Positions 61,912-64,000 of a stretch of 64,000 nucleotides of DNA are shown here, piece after piece; positions within the stretch are counted from its first letter, which is position 1; the number at the start of each line of letters is the position of its first letter. Source of the DNA: Turnera subulata (lineage: Eukaryota; Streptophyta; Magnoliopsida; Malpighiales; Passifloraceae); NCBI GenBank assembly GCA_028386065.3, contig JAKUCV010007196.1, forward strand, positions 1 through 64,000. The letters are read 5' to 3'. The notes under the pieces are model-generated. The model was given only the letters and a program-made list of their open reading frames with translations, ran no database searches and was not told where the DNA came from. Made by a program: the position numbers and the translations under genes.

Positions 61912-64000
61912 TGAGACGCCCCGACCCGTATTTACCGTACACAGTAAACACAAGCCGGAACTGTGACAACCCAGCCCAACAAAGCCCAAGCATACAGTGT
62001 GGACAATATAAACTCGGCCCAACGGCCCAGAATATTAAACAACAATATGGCCCTACGGCCCAACATCGATAACATCAATAATAATGAAACTGGCCCAATG
62101 GCCCAACAATAATAAAAACATGCACAGTGGAAGACTTAAAGACTCACTAACACTGTATGCGTAACAGATGCAACCTATGGATCCAAGCCCGTCCAAGGGA
62201 TACGCTTCAGCTCGCCCGGTACGTTCCTGCACTACAAACAACTCATCCTACGGGATGAAACCCCGCAGGCGAGGGGTGAGTCCGAAACGCTCACCGACGA
62301 AAGATAAACAGTGATATATTCAACCATAACACTTTCGAAGTAAAACAACCATCACAACAATAAGCAAACCCTCACATCACAAGGAAACTATCACAAACAG
62401 CATAACAGTGGAATACAACTCAAACAACACAACAGAGGAATCAACTAAATCATATCAAGCACATCATAATCAATACTGAACCAAGACCCAAAGATTACTT
62501 ATTAGTTTTTATTACCAATTTTATCTTCCGGGCCCCGTCACTAGACAAGCTAGGGTCGTACCTGGTTATTAACTAATTCTGGATGCTAGGCCCCACCACA
62601 ATCCGGGATCAACATCCCCATATCTCAAATCCGGGATCAACATCCCAATATCTCACATCCGGGATCAACATCCCAATATCACAAATCCGGGGTCAACACC
62701 CCCAACCAACAAACCCTCTGGCAAGGCACCACAGAACTAGTCTCTAACCATCTAGTCGTACCACTACTTTCCAAGTGACAATTACATCATCTTATAATCA
62801 AATCCATTTCCAATCCCAATACTCTTTGTTCTTTCCTCAATTATCCACATAGACCATAGACCAGTTCATCATTATTCTCTACATAGTATCACAAATCCAA
62901 TATCACAGTCTAACATCATCAATGATAACCACAGCAGTCAAACAGCTAGCAATCAACATCTCAGCAGTTCATTCAAAGCTCACAACAACAACATCATAGC
63001 AATCAATCAACCAGCAATATTCATTCCAGCAGTTCCATCGAACAGTAAAAATACACAAGCAATAATAATGCACACACAGCATTACGGGCACATATCAAGG
63101 TTTATCCATCCTCACCTGGTATGTCTCTGAAACTGCTATCCAGTCAAATCCCGATACCCTATGTGTACATATGAGAATACAATAATCACTTATAGTGCAC
63201 AACAAAATGATCATGCATGATACCGGTTTAGAAATCGTTATACGGCTTGCCTTATCCAATTTCTTTATTATGAAATTAACCTCTTTATTCACTATACCAT
63301 TTATATACTTAATTTCAAATTAAAACCGAAACCGAGTTTCCTATCGATACTCTGATTATTCTTAATTTTTAAATTAAAATCCAAATCCGAACGTTCAAGC
63401 CGATATCCCGGCCCATTAGTCGCTCATGACAAGAAAACGTGTATATATACATAAATACTTGTATAAGTTATATTTAGTAATATGTCAAAGTAAGTATTAT
63501 TTCGTAATTACTTATCCTCGATAAAATAACAATAATAGTAATAACCACATATATACGCCTAGTAATAGTCGATCATAAAATAGTGGTAACGTTTAATACG
63601 TCCAAATAGTATATGAATATTACATGTCCGATAATAAATCCGTTAATTAGGAAATATCCCCGTTGTTATAATCTTATAATCTTGGTAAACTTTACTTAAT
63701 TATCAGTTCTTTTAGGCGAATTTACGGTTCATTAACGTTCTTAATCCATAGTTTAAATCGTTATCGCTTAATTATATATTACATCCTCTTTTCTAACTTA
63801 TCCATCGGTTTCGTTATTAAGTTCGTTAAATGCGCATGTGTCACGGTAACATGGGCCTCCGCACGTCGGCCCGTTTCCGAGCCCATTTGTGCACCGAGCC
63901 CAAACCCGTGCCAAAGTGTAAAGCGAGTCCAAGGAATTACCCAAAATTCGGTTTCCGGGCTCGCCGGAAAAATCCTGAGGCTTCGCCGGAATAGACCCGA
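61912..64000 (-). repeat. Gypsy LTR-B (minus strand), runs off the window
   Basis: Its 3' end (minus strand) is GGGTCGGGGCGTCTCA at 61912. It carries the family stem-loop (62275-62295), the block CTAGCTTGTCC-x-TGAC family core (about 62530-62560, plus-strand complement) and a hairpin array (62605-62702). It most resembles LTR-2. With LTRs of 2.8-3.7 kb its 5' end should lie 0.7-1.6 kb past the window. It may be inserted into LTR-A, but the second target duplication is not visible. Confidence 0.85.
62605..62702 (-). repeat. Tandem hairpin array in gypsy LTR-B
   Basis: Four units with a 28-bp period start at 62605, 62633, 62661 and 62689. Three read GGGATCAACATCCC and one GGGGTCAACACCCC, the same paired A:T to G:C exchange as in LTR-2. 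Confidence 0.88.

Overview
The window is plant nuclear DNA, almost certainly from a eudicot. It holds intron-rich housekeeping genes (cytosolic glucose-6-phosphate isomerase, dUTPase), plant-specific families (a GH17 glucanase with an X8 domain, DUF620 and DUF1195-type proteins), a plant-style polycistronic C/D snoRNA cluster, and many nested LTR retrotransposons. I do not name a species.

Layout. 1-8.1 kb: a complete five-exon beta-1,3-glucanase gene (+), a 1.1 kb non-autonomous Mutator-like element, and a three-exon dUTPase gene (-). 9.2-16.0 kb: a complete 23-exon PGIC gene (+), all exons in phase. 16.0-27.5 kb: two copies of the PGIC 3' flank separated by about 10 kb of retroelement DNA, namely a truncated gypsy element (-) with a 2.8 kb LTR and a 2.76 kb solo LTR. 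28.3-28.9 kb: a small membrane-protein gene (-). 31.2-36.6 kb: a decayed copia element (-) with a foreign endonuclease/exonuclease/phosphatase (EEP) fragment in its interior. 37.3-38.6 kb: four C/D snoRNAs on the minus strand behind a telo-box/site II/TATA promoter. 39.1-52.4 kb: two exons of a DUF620 gene (-) whose intron holds four levels of nesting: intron, then a copia element, then a Pack-MULE inside one copia LTR, then a gypsy solo LTR inside the Pack-MULE. The exon facing the insertion has a nonsense codon. 52.7-64.0 kb: a gypsy element (+) with a 2.8 kb LTR and a nearly complete gag-pol, fused at its 3' side to a second EEP fragment, then a gypsy 5' end in the opposite orientation, then another LTR that runs off the window.

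Most notable signals. (1) Every large gypsy LTR here carries, at one homologous position, a tandem array of small hairpins. Stem sequence differs between and within copies but pairing is kept through paired substitutions, which suggests selection on structure. (2) The same LTRs share a conserved stem-loop and what looks like an intron inside the LTR. (3) The snoRNA cluster includes a U43-type 18S guide and two copies of a dual 25S guide. (4) The Pack-MULE carries a fragment of an arabinose-5-phosphate isomerase gene. (5) Two EEP fragments, in unrelated transposons, end at exactly the same point.

The functional genes are PGIC (glycolysis/sucrose synthesis), dUTPase (nucleotide hygiene), the glucanase (callose/cell wall) and the snoRNA cluster (rRNA 2'-O-methylation). 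They are not functionally linked. The rest is transposon history.
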